A DNA stretch of 64,000 nt, from assembly GCA_963921825.1 (NCBI GenBank), contig OY997592.1, positions 66,794,336 through 66,858,335 on the forward strand, written 5' to 3'. The position numbers were made by a program, and so were the translations under genes. Below the pieces are notes generated by a model, which saw nothing but the letters and a program-made list of their open reading frames with translations, ran no database searches and was not told where the DNA came from. The DNA is from Erodium maritimum (lineage: Eukaryota > Streptophyta > Magnoliopsida > Geraniales > Geraniaceae). Positions within the stretch are counted from its first letter, which is position 1. Each line of letters begins with the position of its first letter. Below, in pieces: positions 24,749-37,135 of this stretch.

Positions 24749-25639
24749 TCACAAGGTAGTTTTTAGCAATTGTCTCCCATTGCAAGCTCCATAGATATTT
24801 GATATTTGATAGTAAACGTAGTGAAAGAAAGAGAGGAGATACGTACTTTCGGGAGGTGAAATCGCCACAGTCGGAGGAAGAGCCGTCGCCGGTGGTGGAG
24901 GCGTGACATCAACAGAAGAAGTACCGGAAGGGTCCAATTCAGACCTGGACGAGCAGAAAATGATGTAGTAATCAGCCCCAGAGCAAGTGGATACACTATT
25001 AGAATCTGAACTGTAGCTAGTCGGACAAGCTTCGTTGAATATCTTCGAGTAATTGGTAGCCACACAACTAGAATTCCCCGTACAACAATACTGCGCCGTT
25101 TCGAACACGTCGCACGCGCTCCTACACCCCACGGTCTCGCCGTCAGCCTCCAACGCCAGCTCCGGCGGACAATTGGTCCTCAGGTCGCCGTCACATCCCG
25201 TGATTGAGCAATTTCCTTGGCCGTTGATGGGCGTCACCACCACAGGCACGTTGAAGCCGTCCACGAGGCTCACGTCGTAGAAGTCTAGTTTCTGAAGTTG
25301 CGAAAGAGTGAATTCGACGAGCGTGACCGGATGTGTCCCGCCGGAGGAACCGCTGCAGTTGAGGGAGTCCCCGCACGCTCCGATCAGGCATTTCCCTTGG
25401 CCTTTTTGGTCGAATTCACAGCCGGATCGGGCCCAGATCCGGCCACTCCAGCCGGCAGGGGCCGTGAAGTCCTTGGACTGCTTTGGTTTGAGCTCGAAAC
25501 CTGTTACATCTAATGAGCCCTCGTTTGAGCTCATTCCTGGCCAGATTGTCTCCGGGCAGATGTTTATGACGGTGAATTTCGTTGCGGATTCTGATGCCGG
25601 AGAAAGGAAGAGTACGGCGAGAAGAATTGGAGACAACAT
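24749..25639 (-). CDS. Thaumatin-like protein with proline-rich tail, copy 1
   Basis: Open frame of 296 residues. The start is the ATG at 25639, which opens a signal peptide (LLAVLFLSPASES) at the position shared with copy 2; an ATG further up gives a longer, unmatched N-terminus. The mature part starts TKFTVINICPETIWPG and follows the thaumatin/PR5 fold: GRIWARSGCEFD, the Cys-rich GACGDSLNCSGSSGG, LVEFTL, FYDVSLVDGFNVPV, CRSACDVF, YCCTG. The acidic cleft residues of the family are in place. A PPPPATALPP spacer follows, and a GTACGT donor sits after PPES, so a further 3' exon is possible and the last 30 residues may be intron. Secreted, apoplastic defence-type protein by family; substrate unknown. 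Copy 2 at 48.9 kb is close in sequence. Confidence 0.85.
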   Translation of the reverse strand: MLSPILLAVLFLSPASESATKFTVINICPETIWPGMSSNEGSLDVTGFELKPKQSKDFTAPAGWSGRIWARSGCEFDQKGQGKCLIGACGDSLNCSGSSGGTHPVTLVEFTLSQLQKLDFYDVSLVDGFNVPVVVTPINGQGNCSITGCDGDLRTNCPPELALEADGETVGCRSACDVFETAQYCCTGNSSCVATNYSKIFNEACPTSYSSDSNSVSTCSGADYYIIFCSSRSELDPSGTSSVDVTPPPPATALPPTVAISPPESTYLLSFFHYVYYQISNIYGACNGRQLLKTTL

Positions 25640-25922
25640 ATAGGAGTAGGACACTAACATCGTCGATTTTGTTGCAGAACATAAGTTACCGGGGAAGACT
25701 TGTAAGAGGGTGAGTTTGGGCCTAACCAAACTTAGGATGTTTCGTGGATGTCAAAGTCAAACATGATGACTATGGCCAAAATGAAGTCATTGATGGCCGC
25801 AGACTTGGAGGGAAAATGTGAGCACAACACGTCCAAGTTGGTGGCATGTTTGAATGAGAAGACCGAATTGCTAAGGATAAGGGTAGAATTCGGAGTAAGA
25901 TCGTTCACAAGAAAAGGCTCGT

Positions 25923-26376
25923 GGCCGTGCTTATAAGTGAGAACCAGGGAGGAAAGGCGCCGGATATTTGGTTGTGCTGAAGATCCAAAACCTGCAAGGC
26001 ACTACGACACGACCCTGTTTCCGGCGAGACGACATTTGTGAACCCATTAAAACCCAGCTCAAGGGTTCGAATCCAAGGCGGAGAAACAGAGACGTTGCAG
26101 AACATCGAGTGCGGGATCGAGCCGGAGAGGTTGTTCCGCGCAAGCGACACAACTTGGAGGTACGGGAGAGTACCGATGGCCGCCGGAATGACACCGCCAG
26201 TGAATTACCCTCGACGCTTAGATGCTCAAGGGAAGAGCAATTCGCGATCGCCGACGGCAATGTACCTTCCAAGCGATTGAAATCGAGCGAAAGGTACTGA
26301 AGCTGCTGGAGTCCACCGAGGCTAGCCGGGATCTGTCCGGTGAACTGGTTGGTCGTACAAATGTCTACGAACGACT
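25923..26376 (-). pseudogene. LRR receptor-like kinase fragment
   Basis: On - a run of leucine-rich repeats can be read: NQFTGQIPASLGGLQQLQYL, FNRLEGTLPSAIANCSSLEHL, then after a frame break near 26,190 VSLARNNLSGSIPHSMFC and LQVLDLQHNQISGAFP. The order matches LRR ectodomains of the At4g36180 type. About five repeats remain, with no signal peptide, membrane span or kinase. It lies just upstream of the thaumatin-like gene and has no equivalent at copy 2. Confidence 0.8.
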
Positions 26377-26404
26377 GATAAAAGATATTTTCATTTCATT
26401 TGAC

Positions 26405-26520
26405 AACTAGTAGAGATGAGAGACGTCAAGATATGTAGGGTAAATATAAGTGATAATGTAGTTGATCCTCTAACCAAGGTTCTAAGTTTAATGCTCATGT
26501 TAGGTGTACGTGCATTTCTC
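26405..26520 (+). pseudogene. Copia retrotransposon RNase H end, relic
   Basis: The frame DVKICRVNISDNVVDPLTK resembles the conserved end of copia RNase H (...NxADPLTK). Nothing else of the element is visible here; the piece joins directly to the LRR relic. Confidence 0.6.
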
Positions 26521-26599
26521 AAAATATAAATTGAGTCCAATGCAAGTAAGAGTCTATTGAGCTTTGTGCTCTAGAACAAGCCACAATATGTAATACATA

Positions 26600-28440
26600 G
26601 TTACTTGTGACAAAATAAAATGGTAAGAGTAATTATAGACGATCGTCGATGTTTCAGTTTTGAAGCGCGTAAATCGACATGGTCGATTCTTCGGTTTTGT
26701 TCGTTTCAATTCGAAGTCCATTACGTCTAGTGTTGTTGCTAGCTTGAATGGATATAAGGTGAATAGGCATGTGTTATTTGTTTCCATCGCTCGAAAACAG
26801 AAAGCTATGACCAAGAGAATTGAACAACGTCAGGTGACGACTGCAGCATATAAGCTTGTGCAGGAGAGTGGGGACGTTTCTTCGACTCCCATTTTAGGTT
26901 CGTAAGCTCGGGTTGAGGGTGATATTGCACCTGAAGAAGAGGTACCCACCTTGTCTGCTCGTGTCGAGGTTTCAGAATTCCAGGCCACAACCAGTTTTGT
27001 TTCACGCTTGGATCAGTCAAGACATGTTGTAGAGGGGTGTCTGATTGATGGGAATACCCTATTCCGAGTCGAGAGAAGTGGGGATTCATACGAATTGGTA
27101 ATCTCACCGACGTCAACCGACGACAACCCATCAGTAATCTGGATCTCGTTAGAGAGATCTAAGGGTACGATTTCTATTTCAATTTTGAATTTTGATCTCA
27201 ACATCAAGATTTCGAACTTGATCTCCTTATACCCGAAATCTCGAACTCTCGTGTCCACGAAGGATGACTCGATTCCAAGTCAATTGTTGTGGAACAACAT
27301 GGGATTAAGGATGAGTCTTGTGTAGACAGTTCGGGGGACGTTTCTCCTAGGGTGTGCATTGTTGAGGCAGTAGAGGTGGTGCCACAACTCGGTTCAACGC
27401 GTACGGATTGTCTACATCAGTCGATATTGATGGTATGACTCCAGACTTTGAGCCCTCTTTAGCAGTGTTAGAATATAATTATAATTAGATCTTCAACTAT
27501 CAGCTTGAGTTTTTAGTGAGTTGGTCCTTTAATATGGTATTAGAGCCTAACACCTCACGGATCCGGGTTCAAATCTCACTCTCTACAAATTAACTAATTT
27601 ATTTTCCTTAAATGAGCCAGCTCTTATCTCTCTTCTGAATGGACTTCTCTCCTATTCTAAATAATCCACCTCCAAACCCGTAAAATGGGTGTCCGTGAGG
27701 ACGCGTGTTAGAATATAATCATAATTGGACCTTCAACATCAGCTTGAGCTTTTAGTTGAGTTGGTCCTCAAATAAGTAGGTGTATGTAATAACTCACAGA
27801 GTCTTGCACCTCCTTATTTTGATGTGCCTTTGGTAAAACCATTTCAGCCGTTACAAGTCGGGTCGGATGTTGTTGTTCAAGTTGAGAGTGTGAATCAGCT
27901 CCAATTTCAGGTGATGAGGAGCTTCTAGCACAAGGCGCGCAACCAGTGTGGAAGAGCAATTCCTAACTCTATAATAGAGTTTTATTAGCGTGTTAAGCTC
28001 GCTATCAACAAAGTTGAAGGCTTGGTCGGGTTGTCCTCCGAAGACCATGTCGATGCCTCCTTCTACGACACCTCATTTTGTATATAGCACAAGGGTGAGG
28101 ATTCGCTCTCTCAGTCGGGAAGGTTCAGTGGTTCAAACGACTACCTATGCACCTATCAGTCCCGATAGCCTATGCGGTAAAGCCCTTTGGGGAACCTCTG
28201 GAAGTGGGAGCAATGTAGAGGAGGATAGAGGCGATCCGAAGTAGGGTGGCTATTTTTTCTTAGTGTTTATTCTTTCAGGACTTTGATATTTGGTATTGGG
28301 TTAGGGCCTTGTGAGTTCCCTTATATTGAACTACTATTTGTAATTGCTTATCGTCGGTCTTTTTACCTTTTGATCCTTTTCTTCTAGGAGAGGTTTTTTT
28401 CAATTAAATTTTTTGCGTTTATCCAGAAAAATATATAACG
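26600..28440 (+). mobile_element. Degenerate LINE ORF1 region with RRM-like domain
   Basis: At 26,660-26,905 the frame shows an RRM-like core (FFGFVRFNSKS, ASLNGYKVNRHVLFVSIAR) as found in plant L1 ORF1 proteins. Downstream frames (for example 26,951-27,325) are broken. The far end near 28,390-28,430 looks like a LINE 3' end (TCAATTAAATTTTTTGCG). A TRIM has inserted into it at 27,466. Confidence 0.5.
27466..27770 (+). mobile_element. TRIM (miniature LTR retrotransposon)
   Basis: Two direct repeats of about 65 bases: 27466-27530 and 27706-27770, both starting TGTTAGAATATAAT and ending GTTGGTCCT. Just inside the first repeat, at 27535, TGGTATTAGAGCC is a primer-binding site matching the initiator Met tRNA end with one change. 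The interior of about 175 bases has no gene. Confidence 0.85.
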
Positions 28441-28995
28441 TAAACTATGAACATGTTTAATGAATATGAGGTATTAATTTTAAGAATTTTATGTTTCTAT
28501 TGAATGTGTTGGAAATTTTTGCGATTGGGTTGAGGCATATTTTAAAAACTATGTTATATGAAATTTATGTGTTGAATCGGAAGGTGTGTTGAATTAGTTT
28601 TAGGAATTTTGCGTTGTGTTGGATATACTTAGAATTTTTATATCTATGCTTGGAAAAATCTGTTTTTTCTTTGTTGAACTTGGGTTAAATTTTAAGGACC
28701 AACGGAAAACCTTATAGGCATGGTCGTCTGGATAAAATCGTAATCGACCGTTATCATGACCAACCAGTTTTCAAGCTACCATCCAAATTCCGGTGTTGGT
28801 GATGAATCTCAGGTAATCGATCCTCCCAATCTGTTGACTAGAATACGATGATATAGTCGATCATTGATCGGTGCCCAACCCTATATACTATAAAAAAAAA
28901 TTCTGATTTGTTTTGGTACCACAATTCATATATAGTCTTGTATTATACATATTATCTATGTTATTATTATTTAATTAGAAAAGTTTTGAATAATA
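28441..28995. other. AT-rich spacer, nothing recognised
   Basis: No supported frame, repeat or RNA gene. Confidence 0.5.
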
Positions 28996-31192
28996 AAGGG
29001 TTGTATATAATGCAACAGTAGGAAAGCAACCATATTCCCCCCTCTTTCTCTCTCTACCACCACCTCTGTCTCCCCCTTTTTCTTTTTCCTTCTTTAACTG
29101 GCGGCCTCTCCATTTGTGGGGAGGTCGCTGGTCTTCTCCTCCCTCCCTTCCACCCCATCATGTTTTTGTCCTCCACTTGGTTCGCCCGTCTACCCACCCA
29201 CCAACCATCTCCCGAGACCCTCCTCTTGGATCGAATGTGCCTACTCTCTATTGTCCATCGGTCGAGCATCATCGTCTGTCGTTGTTGGAACCGTCGCCCT
29301 CGTCCAACGGTTTTGTCGATCTCGCTTGAGTCGAGGTCCATCGCAACAAATCAAGACAACTCCCAAAAGGAATTTTTTAATCAGCACCCAAAAGGGTTTT
29401 TAGAACCTTGTAACTTCTTAATCCTTAAGACTCTAATGCCAGGCTTCCTGCCAGCGTGGCAGAGTTCTAATCTCACTATTCCTCCACAGTGCTTCGACGC
29501 CCATTCTCTCCACTCACTCGCTTCGCCTTCTCAGCATTTACACGGGCTCCGGCCGTTTCCTCTGCATTCAAGACGAAGTTGGCGTTACTCTTGCCCTAGG
29601 GGAGCATTCATATGCCAACTTCTTGATCTCCCATCAATGATGCAACGGTATAGTCTCTGGGTATATGGATGGGAGCTCCCCACACAAAACCGACGATTTT
29701 GAGTTCGTTATGGTCGATGGTGACCATGGAACCAGGTCTGATTTGGGTGTGGTCATAGGTATATTTGGGCACCGATCTATAGTTCACTTGGGTTCAACAG
29801 CGAAGTTCGGTTTTCGATTTCGGTTCTGGTTTTGTACAATCCTCGACCCAATTCGAAATTCAGGTCTTCTTCTTCACGATTTCTTCTGGTTTGAGTTTAG
29901 TTTATTGGGTTTTTGAAAGAAAAAAAACGATTCTGAATTGTGGTCTAAACTGTTTGTGATTTGTGATTTATGTTTTTCTCTTTTATTTTCTTGGTCGTTT
30001 TTTTTCTTTTCTATTTGTTGGTGCCGATGAGGAATCGCTGAAGCAAGGTCTATGTGTCTTTTTGCTTTATTGCATAGTCCTTTTCAGTTTTGGGTATGAT
30101 ATGAGTTCGATTTATAGTGGATCTATGTGAATTTGTGTGTTTGGAGTTGATTATGAACTGGGTTTGGGTCTGATTAGCTTGATTTGGAAACGACTTTGTT
30201 GCCTCTTGGTAGCCCCAACATCATCTTCGTTCAAGGTAATTGAATCAATCCGTATGCCCTTTTTCCCTTTAGTGGATAGATATGAGTAATGTTCACACAA
30301 ATTTTCAATTTATGCACTAAAAGATGTGAGCTGCTGAAAAGTTGAATATGGTGTTTAGTGGGTGTAGACATAGATGTTGAAGCTATTGGATTTCAGCTGA
30401 CATTGTTGGATGTTTTGTGTAGTATACGTGTTATACTTCTGAAATTTCTTAACACTCAACTTTCTTCAACTGCAGAGTGCATATTGGAATTAGATCATTC
30501 AACATAAGTTATTTCAAATGGGAATGCTCATAAAATTGTGCATTTTTCATGTTTACTTTGCCACTGGGTCCATCCCTTACAAGTTATGACCTATTGTATA
30601 TTATGTGTGGTCTTGTGAGTTGATACTGCTTATTTATTTTTGTAATACATACAACTTTGAACTTTTGAATTCTATCTCGAATTGGGATTTGGTTATGAGA
30701 TCATAATTGATTGGTATAATTTTCAACGTAACAACTGCATTTTTTCACTGTTTGGTTAGTGGGGAGTTTTCAGGGGAAATCCTCAGACGATGAAGGCAAG
30801 GCTGAGACATTGGGCACAAGTGGTGGCCTGTTCGGTACAACAGTACTCCTCCAAATGATATCTAATCTATCAAGGGCCAAGTCATAATTCCTCTCTAAAG
30901 GGCCAAGTAAGGGATCAAAATTCTTATTACTGTTACATGTAGGGTTTTTTTATTATGTCATCATGTCACCAATGCATGTATCATGTATGGTTTTTTATTA
31001 TGTCAATGTCATTGCATTGTGAGTTCTCTCTTTATAATTATACTTTGCTAATATCAACTGCCTCTGTGTTTTCTTTTTTTCTAAATTATGTTCCTGTTAT
31101 TGATATGACCGTAAAAATGTAATTTTTTTATTGTGAATATCTTAGCTGAATATTGGGTTTCTAATTCGCTTTGTACAACCAGCAGATGGTCC

Positions 31193-31251
31193 GGTTCATT
31201 CGTCAGGAGGCTGAGCAGAAAGCTAACAAGATCTCCGTTTTTGCTGAGGAG
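31193..31251 (+). pseudogene. VHA-E: Captured exon of V-ATPase subunit E
   Basis: After an acceptor-like CAG the frame reads MVRFIRQEAEQKANKISVFA, almost the same as the N-terminal part of plant V-type ATPase subunit E, followed by a GT donor. No other exon of this gene is nearby. Confidence 0.8.
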
Positions 31252-31516
31252 GTATCGTGATTTCCATTTTGTTATCGTACATTGTCGAATTCGTTTTTGA
31301 AGGTTCAGTGCCCTAATTGATTTAGGTATGGATTGGGTTAAAGAAACGATAGGCTTCTCTTGGTATTGTTGTATTAATAGTGAGAATGCAATTAATCTAT
31401 ATGCTTTATCATTCGCTTAATGTGACATCCGGTCTTTTTAATGTCCTAGATTTTCACCAGCAATAATGCGGGGATTTTGGTTTTATTTGTCTTCTTATTA
31501 ATAAATTGGTTTTCAG

Positions 31517-31569
31517 GGGTTGAGCGGTGCAGGATATACGATGTAATCAGTATATTGGAGAGCGTTAGG
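31517..31569 (+). pseudogene. Captured exon of an E2F/DEL-type transcription factor
   Basis: Between a CAG acceptor and a GTAT donor the frame reads GVERCRIYDVISILESV, matching the conserved DNA-binding stretch GVERRRIYDIVNVLES of atypical E2F (DEL) proteins. Isolated fragment. Confidence 0.7.
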
Positions 31570-32189
31570 GTATTTCCTTTACCCTTCAATTACGCGTTTT
31601 ATGTATTTTCTATGATCTCCACCTTTTGTTGATTTTAATTTAGAAAAAAACTTACATAACAATTTAGAAACAGAAGACCAATACATCAGTTTTAGTTTTA
31701 ACTTTTCAACTCTATTTTTGTTGTGTAAAAATTGTTACATTTTATGGTATGCTCTTTGTGTAGGAAGCTGGTTTCAGAGAATTTTAACACCACTGTTGTT
31801 TTCCAGTGCCAAGGTATGTTACATGTAGATCTATGAATTCTTCATTCATTTGTGTTTTAAATACTTTCTAAAAGCTTATAATAATTTGAATGATTGTACA
31901 TTATGTCAAGAAGTGTACAACTATCCCAAGAATTTTTGTAACTTATATGTTAGCCTTTTAACGCGTGAAAATTTTCAAACATTTAGAAATTTGTTAGCTT
32001 GATGTTTGATCGTTTGAATTTGATTTTAGTTTGAATACTTATGGTATAATTTTCTCTTTCAACTTTTCAGTTTTGGTTGTGATAGGTGCTTGAAATTTCT
32101 CCAAACATTCATTTATTATTTGGATTGATTGTCAGTTTGGTGGATGAGGTCTAATTAGTCTCCTTTTGAGGCTGGGCATTGTTCTTGAA

Positions 32190-32336
32190 CTGATAGTGAT
32201 GCTGGTTTTGAGCCTTCTTGCAGCTATGATAACGATGTCACTATTGTTAGTGTGGAAGATGTACTATTGCATCAAAAGCGGCCTACTCATGAAAAGGATC
32301 CGGAGAAACGGCATGTGTATCGTATCCGTTTTTTGG
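32190..32336 (+). pseudogene. Unidentified exon-like fragment
   Basis: An open stretch (DAGFEPSCSYDNDVTIVSVE, LLHQKRPTHEKDPEKRHVYR) ends at a GTACTT donor. It has the look of a captured exon, but the source gene is not recognised. Confidence 0.35.
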
Positions 32337-32721
32337 AGGTACTTCCATTTCACATAAATTGAATGCCTTCAACCAAAGGGTGGGTATGGTTTATGTATGA
32401 AGTATGGTGATTTGGTCGATGTGGACAAAACACTGATATGTGGGAGTAATGTGACATTTTGTTATCAAAAGGTTTTGTGATTAAAATTTCAATACGACTG
32501 TGACATGTTAAGTAGTTGTATATTAATTCTGATCATCATTAAAGGAAAGAGTAATTAGGATTGTTGCTCCTTGCTATTGGGTATGTTAATAGGACGTCCT
32601 TTGAGATTCGGTGAGGACATCAACGGGTGCTGCAAGAAATTATGACTACAATTAATGTTGCTCCTTGCTTTTTAGGCCTATACAATTACCACACTTTCAG
32701 TACATAAGTGGTGTACTACTG

Positions 32722-32809
32722 TAGATTATAAACAATGATAACTAGATCATAAACAATGATCACTATAGATTATAAACAATGATAACTAGATCATAAACAA
32801 TGATCACTA
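32722..32809. repeat. Perfect 44-base tandem duplication
   Basis: The unit beginning TAGATTATAAACAATGATAA occurs twice head to tail at 32722-32765 and 32766-32809. Each unit itself contains two CATAAACAATGAT-like halves. Confidence 0.9.
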
Positions 32810-33099
32810 TTTGGAGGATTTGATTTTTTTTTTTTCGCTTCAATTTGTTTCGATACTGAGAACTGGGCATATGGGGAGTGCTGAAAAATCAAACATGAAG
32901 AAAGTGAACACCTTTTTTGTCTCTTTCTAAAACCATACCAAGTGGAAAATGCACAATTAGAGTTACCAAGCTAGAAAATTTCCCTTTCCATGTTAGTGAT
33001 TGAATTCACATGCAAAAGGTTTTTTCATTTTGTTTAATTGTTTTCAGTTTTCACAAAATGAGAGATACATGTAATTCTTTCGTTACTCTGAGGATCATA

Positions 33100-33600
33100 T
33101 GTTTTGGTTTTTTGATCTTTGGATTCTCATGGTTGTCGATTTCATATGATGGATTGAGTTGTAGTAGTGTTATGAGTTATTACAGTAAAAAGTCAAACCA
33201 ATTGAATGTTTTGGTGAGTATTGACTGAGGTTTTATTGTTTTAACGATGTGTAAATATGGATTTTAAGATGAGTGGTGATTACAATGGATGGGAAAAGTA
33301 TGGAGCTTATCATTTGGTATACAGGTAATTGATTCGTTGTTTTGAGGATCCTATGTTTTTTGTTTGTTATAACTTCAGATTCTCATGGTTGTCTGTTTCA
33401 TTTGATAGATTGAGTTGTTGTAGATTAATTGTATTACTTTAACATCTCAAAGTGTGATCAGTTATTGCAGTGAAAAGATCAGGTCAATTGAATATTGGTA
33501 AGTATTGATTGATGTTTCTTTGTTTTACCAATGTGTATGTGTGGATTTTAGGATGAAGATGCTACTATGGGTGGGAACATGATTAAGCTTACCATTTGAG
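33100..33600. repeat. Diverged tandem duplication of about 250 bases
   Basis: Sequence from GATTCTCATGGTTGTC at about 33,122 recurs at about 33,380, and both copies continue through CAATTGAAT and TGTG-rich stretches to a GGATTTTA[AG]GATGA block. Non-coding. Confidence 0.7.
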
Positions 33601-33753
33601 CTGGCATTGCTGGAAATGGTTCCAATTTCTTTTACTTTTGGGTTGATTTTGAAAATCAATTGTCCTTTAGTCTGTCTGATCATTGTGTTATAATCAGATT
33701 TGGGTGTCGATTTCTAAATTTGCTCTATTTATGTTTTATGCAATGGTATTCAG

Positions 33754-33876
33754 GGTTCAGGGACTTTCTCTTCAAAACTTATTGGTGGAGAAAATGAATA
33801 TTTTGCTTCAACTGTTGTAGATGCTGTAACTGCAATTGGGCATGAGTACCGATCAAATATGATTGGAATAAAGAAG
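33754..33876 (+). pseudogene. CCT7: Captured exon of chaperonin CCT subunit eta
   Basis: A CAG acceptor, then a frame reading SSKLIGGENEYFAS, VVDAVTAIG and NMIGIKK, and a GTAC donor. This matches the SSKLIGGEKEFFA...NLIGIKK stretch of plant CCT7, with several changes from it. One exon only, no start or stop. Confidence 0.8.
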
Positions 33877-35419
33877 GTACATGAATTGTTAGTGTATAAG
33901 CTTTTCGTTCATATTGTTTTTAATTTGCTCTGCACATTTTGGTTGAAAACTAAGATCATAGTCTCATTGGCTTCTAAATCTACCTGGCTTAATTTATGTT
34001 TTTATGAGATCTCTTCCAATCGTCAATTTTGTAGTATTGGTGCTTCGTTGTGTCGCCCGTATAAGGACTAAATGTGAGTGAATATGTGAGTGAATCTTGT
34101 CTGTCAAGCAATCTTCATGAGGACTATAACATATAGGGTATAAGCACTTGAAGATAATAAACATCTTATATTGGCACCAAGTGCGGTTAGAGTGGGAGTG
34201 TTCAGCACATGTTGTTTATATGTTTTATCTTACTGAATTAGAACTACAATGTATTTTAATTATGAATTCAAGTTCTGGAAAAGCAAGCATGAATTTAGTG
34301 CCGGTGGAGCAGATTTTAGGAAGACTAAAATATCGAGGAAGTCATGAGTGGTCAAAATGTAGTATCATAGACTTCAGAGCAAACATAGATATTGGCAAGT
34401 GTAACCACTGCAAAATACTGATTGCAGTATTCAATGAATCACAATGGATTATAGTCATGTTTAATTAAGAGAGGCATACTTGATTTACTTGTATTTCACT
34501 AAAGAACATATGCTTTAATTTGTGTACAAAATAGTATGTTAAATATGAATGTGTGATACTTAATGCTAAACTCATAAAGTCAAGAGTAATTACAAAATGT
34601 TCAGAGTGAATCTGTTTTTACTTTAGTTTATTATTTTACCTTTCGACATATACCATACCATATAAAGATTATATTAGAGAGTAAATTAATATTCCGAAAA
34701 ATCCTTGATTTTTGCGATCCCCGTTTTCTCTCTCATAAATTAGCAAGTAGGATCCTTTAAATTAGTGCTAATCATTAAAGCTAAGTTTGAAAATAAATTT
34801 CATCAACTATTTTAGTATAGTAGTTTCAATTCAGTTCATATACTTACCATCTAATGTTCGTGTAGGACGCGTATAACCCTCAAACGAGATGGTGTAATCC
34901 TCAAGTTGGTGCCCGTTCCCACAAAAGTTAACAATTTAGTCTTAAGCTACACTTGGGTTTATTTGCCTTGGAAGATGATTCAGACAAATTTTACTATAGG
35001 GGACAGAGTTGTGTTATATTTTCAACTATGTGCCTGATTCAGGTATGGTTATGCTACCTTAGTGACTTCGTTTTTTTCCTACCCCGTTTTTGTTTCTTTT
35101 CTTTTTTTCCTCTGATGCAAATCTTCTTTACATATACCATTCTGATTACATATTCACTAGCACTACCCAAAAATTAATGGATGCATCCATTAATTTGGGG
35201 AGAGTTCTTTCTATTTCACCAATTAACCATTGTCGGTTCATGGAGTTGAGTACACCTACGGAGCTCGTGAGTTCCTGACGACCGGAATTTTTGAGGCGAA
35301 GCCGGAGCATTGCGAAGGGTTGACACGCTTCTGATCGGACAGACGGATATGGGACCGGCGGAGGTAAGGGAGATCGATCTTAGATTTTTCGTTACTGTTT
35401 CTGTTTGACTTCTCCATCG

Positions 35420-36496
35420 AGTATATAATGCTCGATGGCGTGAATGACCAAGATGAGCATGCTCATCAGCTGGGGAAATTGTTGGACACATTTCAAGTGG
35501 TAAGCTTATAAATTTTGAACATCAGAACCTTCTGAATATTTATGCAGGATATAATTCATAAGGATGTTAAACCTTATATTTCTAGAGCATTTTTGGTTTA
35601 ACTGCTAAAAGTATTGCAGCATGGTGAGTGCATATGCTAAAATGAAAACTTAATATTGCTACAGTTGGTGTGGTTTCCGAATCCGCAACTCAATGGCGCA
35701 CTTTCTAAGAATGAATTCACAATCCAATTATTACTATTAAACTTGAATATGGTAAAGTTCATGTTTTCAATACTTCCTTCATCCCAAAGGACATTTTACT
35801 ATTGGTAAGAATTGATGATTCAATTCTTAATGTATCTTTCTACTATTTGATCCTTTATTCTCCTACTCAAATTGCTATAACGAAATTTGCTTTAGGATTG
35901 ACCAGATGGAAAGTCTGGAGGGCATGATGTGGGGTGGAGTCCTATCATCCCTAACTCCTTTTCAGTACCTCAAGAATGGGAAGAGGTAATCTCAAGACTC
36001 TTTACCTTCTCAATTACATGCTTCTCAGTTGGTTCCAGATAGGCAGTGTAGCTTTCATAAAAATTGTTAAAGTTGGTTCATTCTTATTTTGACTCTTATA
36101 TAATTTCATGTCTCTAAAGTTGGTTTCCTATTTAAAATAATTGTAGTAATCAAATAGATAAGAAGCTATATGTTATTTGTGTATGAGTTTAATCGATGTT
36201 GTTATGGCCGCTATGCCACAGTTAAACATATACATGCATCACAGAGTATGCACTTTCTTAGTTCATAGTGCTTATTTCATTCTTATTTATTTTTAAAACT
36301 TCGCAGCATATCACCCATTCCGAAGAATTGTTGAAAGGAAACAATTTCTTAGTTCATAGTGTTTATTTCATTTTTAGGTGAAGGATGTTGATACCGAGAA
36401 AGAGTTGGAAGGATCTTTCAAGTTATTTGACAATTGTGTCTGCTCTTTGCTTCGATATAGGGACATCGAATTAAGGGAATCTGCCAATGAGTAAAG
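35420..36496 (+). pseudogene. Unidentified exon-like fragments near the Helitron right end
   Basis: Three open pieces with splice-like borders: about 35,422-35,500 (MLDGVNDQDEHAHQLGKLLD), about 35,905-35,985 (ESLEGMMWGGVLSSLTPFQY) and about 36,378-36,496 (VDTEKELEGSFKLFDNCVCS, ending in a TAA-type stop after RESANE). They could be exons of one captured gene; the family is not recognised. Confidence 0.35.
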
Positions 36497-37135
36497 GCAG
36501 AGATCAGTTATGGCCTTGGGATTGAATTGTGCTTTATAGTAACGTTTCTGGTTTTTTCTAAAACAATTGAATCACAATTCTGGAATCCAAGTGGCCAAAT
36601 ATGGTTACTGTTGATTTTTTTATTATTGAGGTAATGCATTAACATTAACGGGTTTATGTGAGTTGTGAATCAGTTTAATTCTTTGATGTCATCCTTATGT
36701 AGCAAATATAGTGTTAGATGTTAACCAGGTATCACATGCGGTTTCTCACACCTTGCACCGCGAAACCCTCATACAACCGCCTCACGTTTTTTCTGTCCAA
36801 TCCCAAATAAACCAACTCGTTTTAAACACTTCCCTCCCAACATGGACCCTCCACCTTTGGCCTATGCTCTTCTAACCATCTTAATAACGCTAATAGTCAA
36901 CACACACAATAAATGATCAAATCCGCTCTACGTTTTACTGTTCATGACACATTCTTTCCTATCCGCCTATTTACATATTAATTCCAACCGACCTCAACAA
37001 TTCTGTAGTTTAAGCTATTATTACAATACTAATCAAATTTATGCACATGTCCTACTTACTGCATCAATCCCGCACACAACAACAAACACACTGCCTCTCT
37101 ACTACACAACTAACGCATGTTATTTCTCACGCCAA

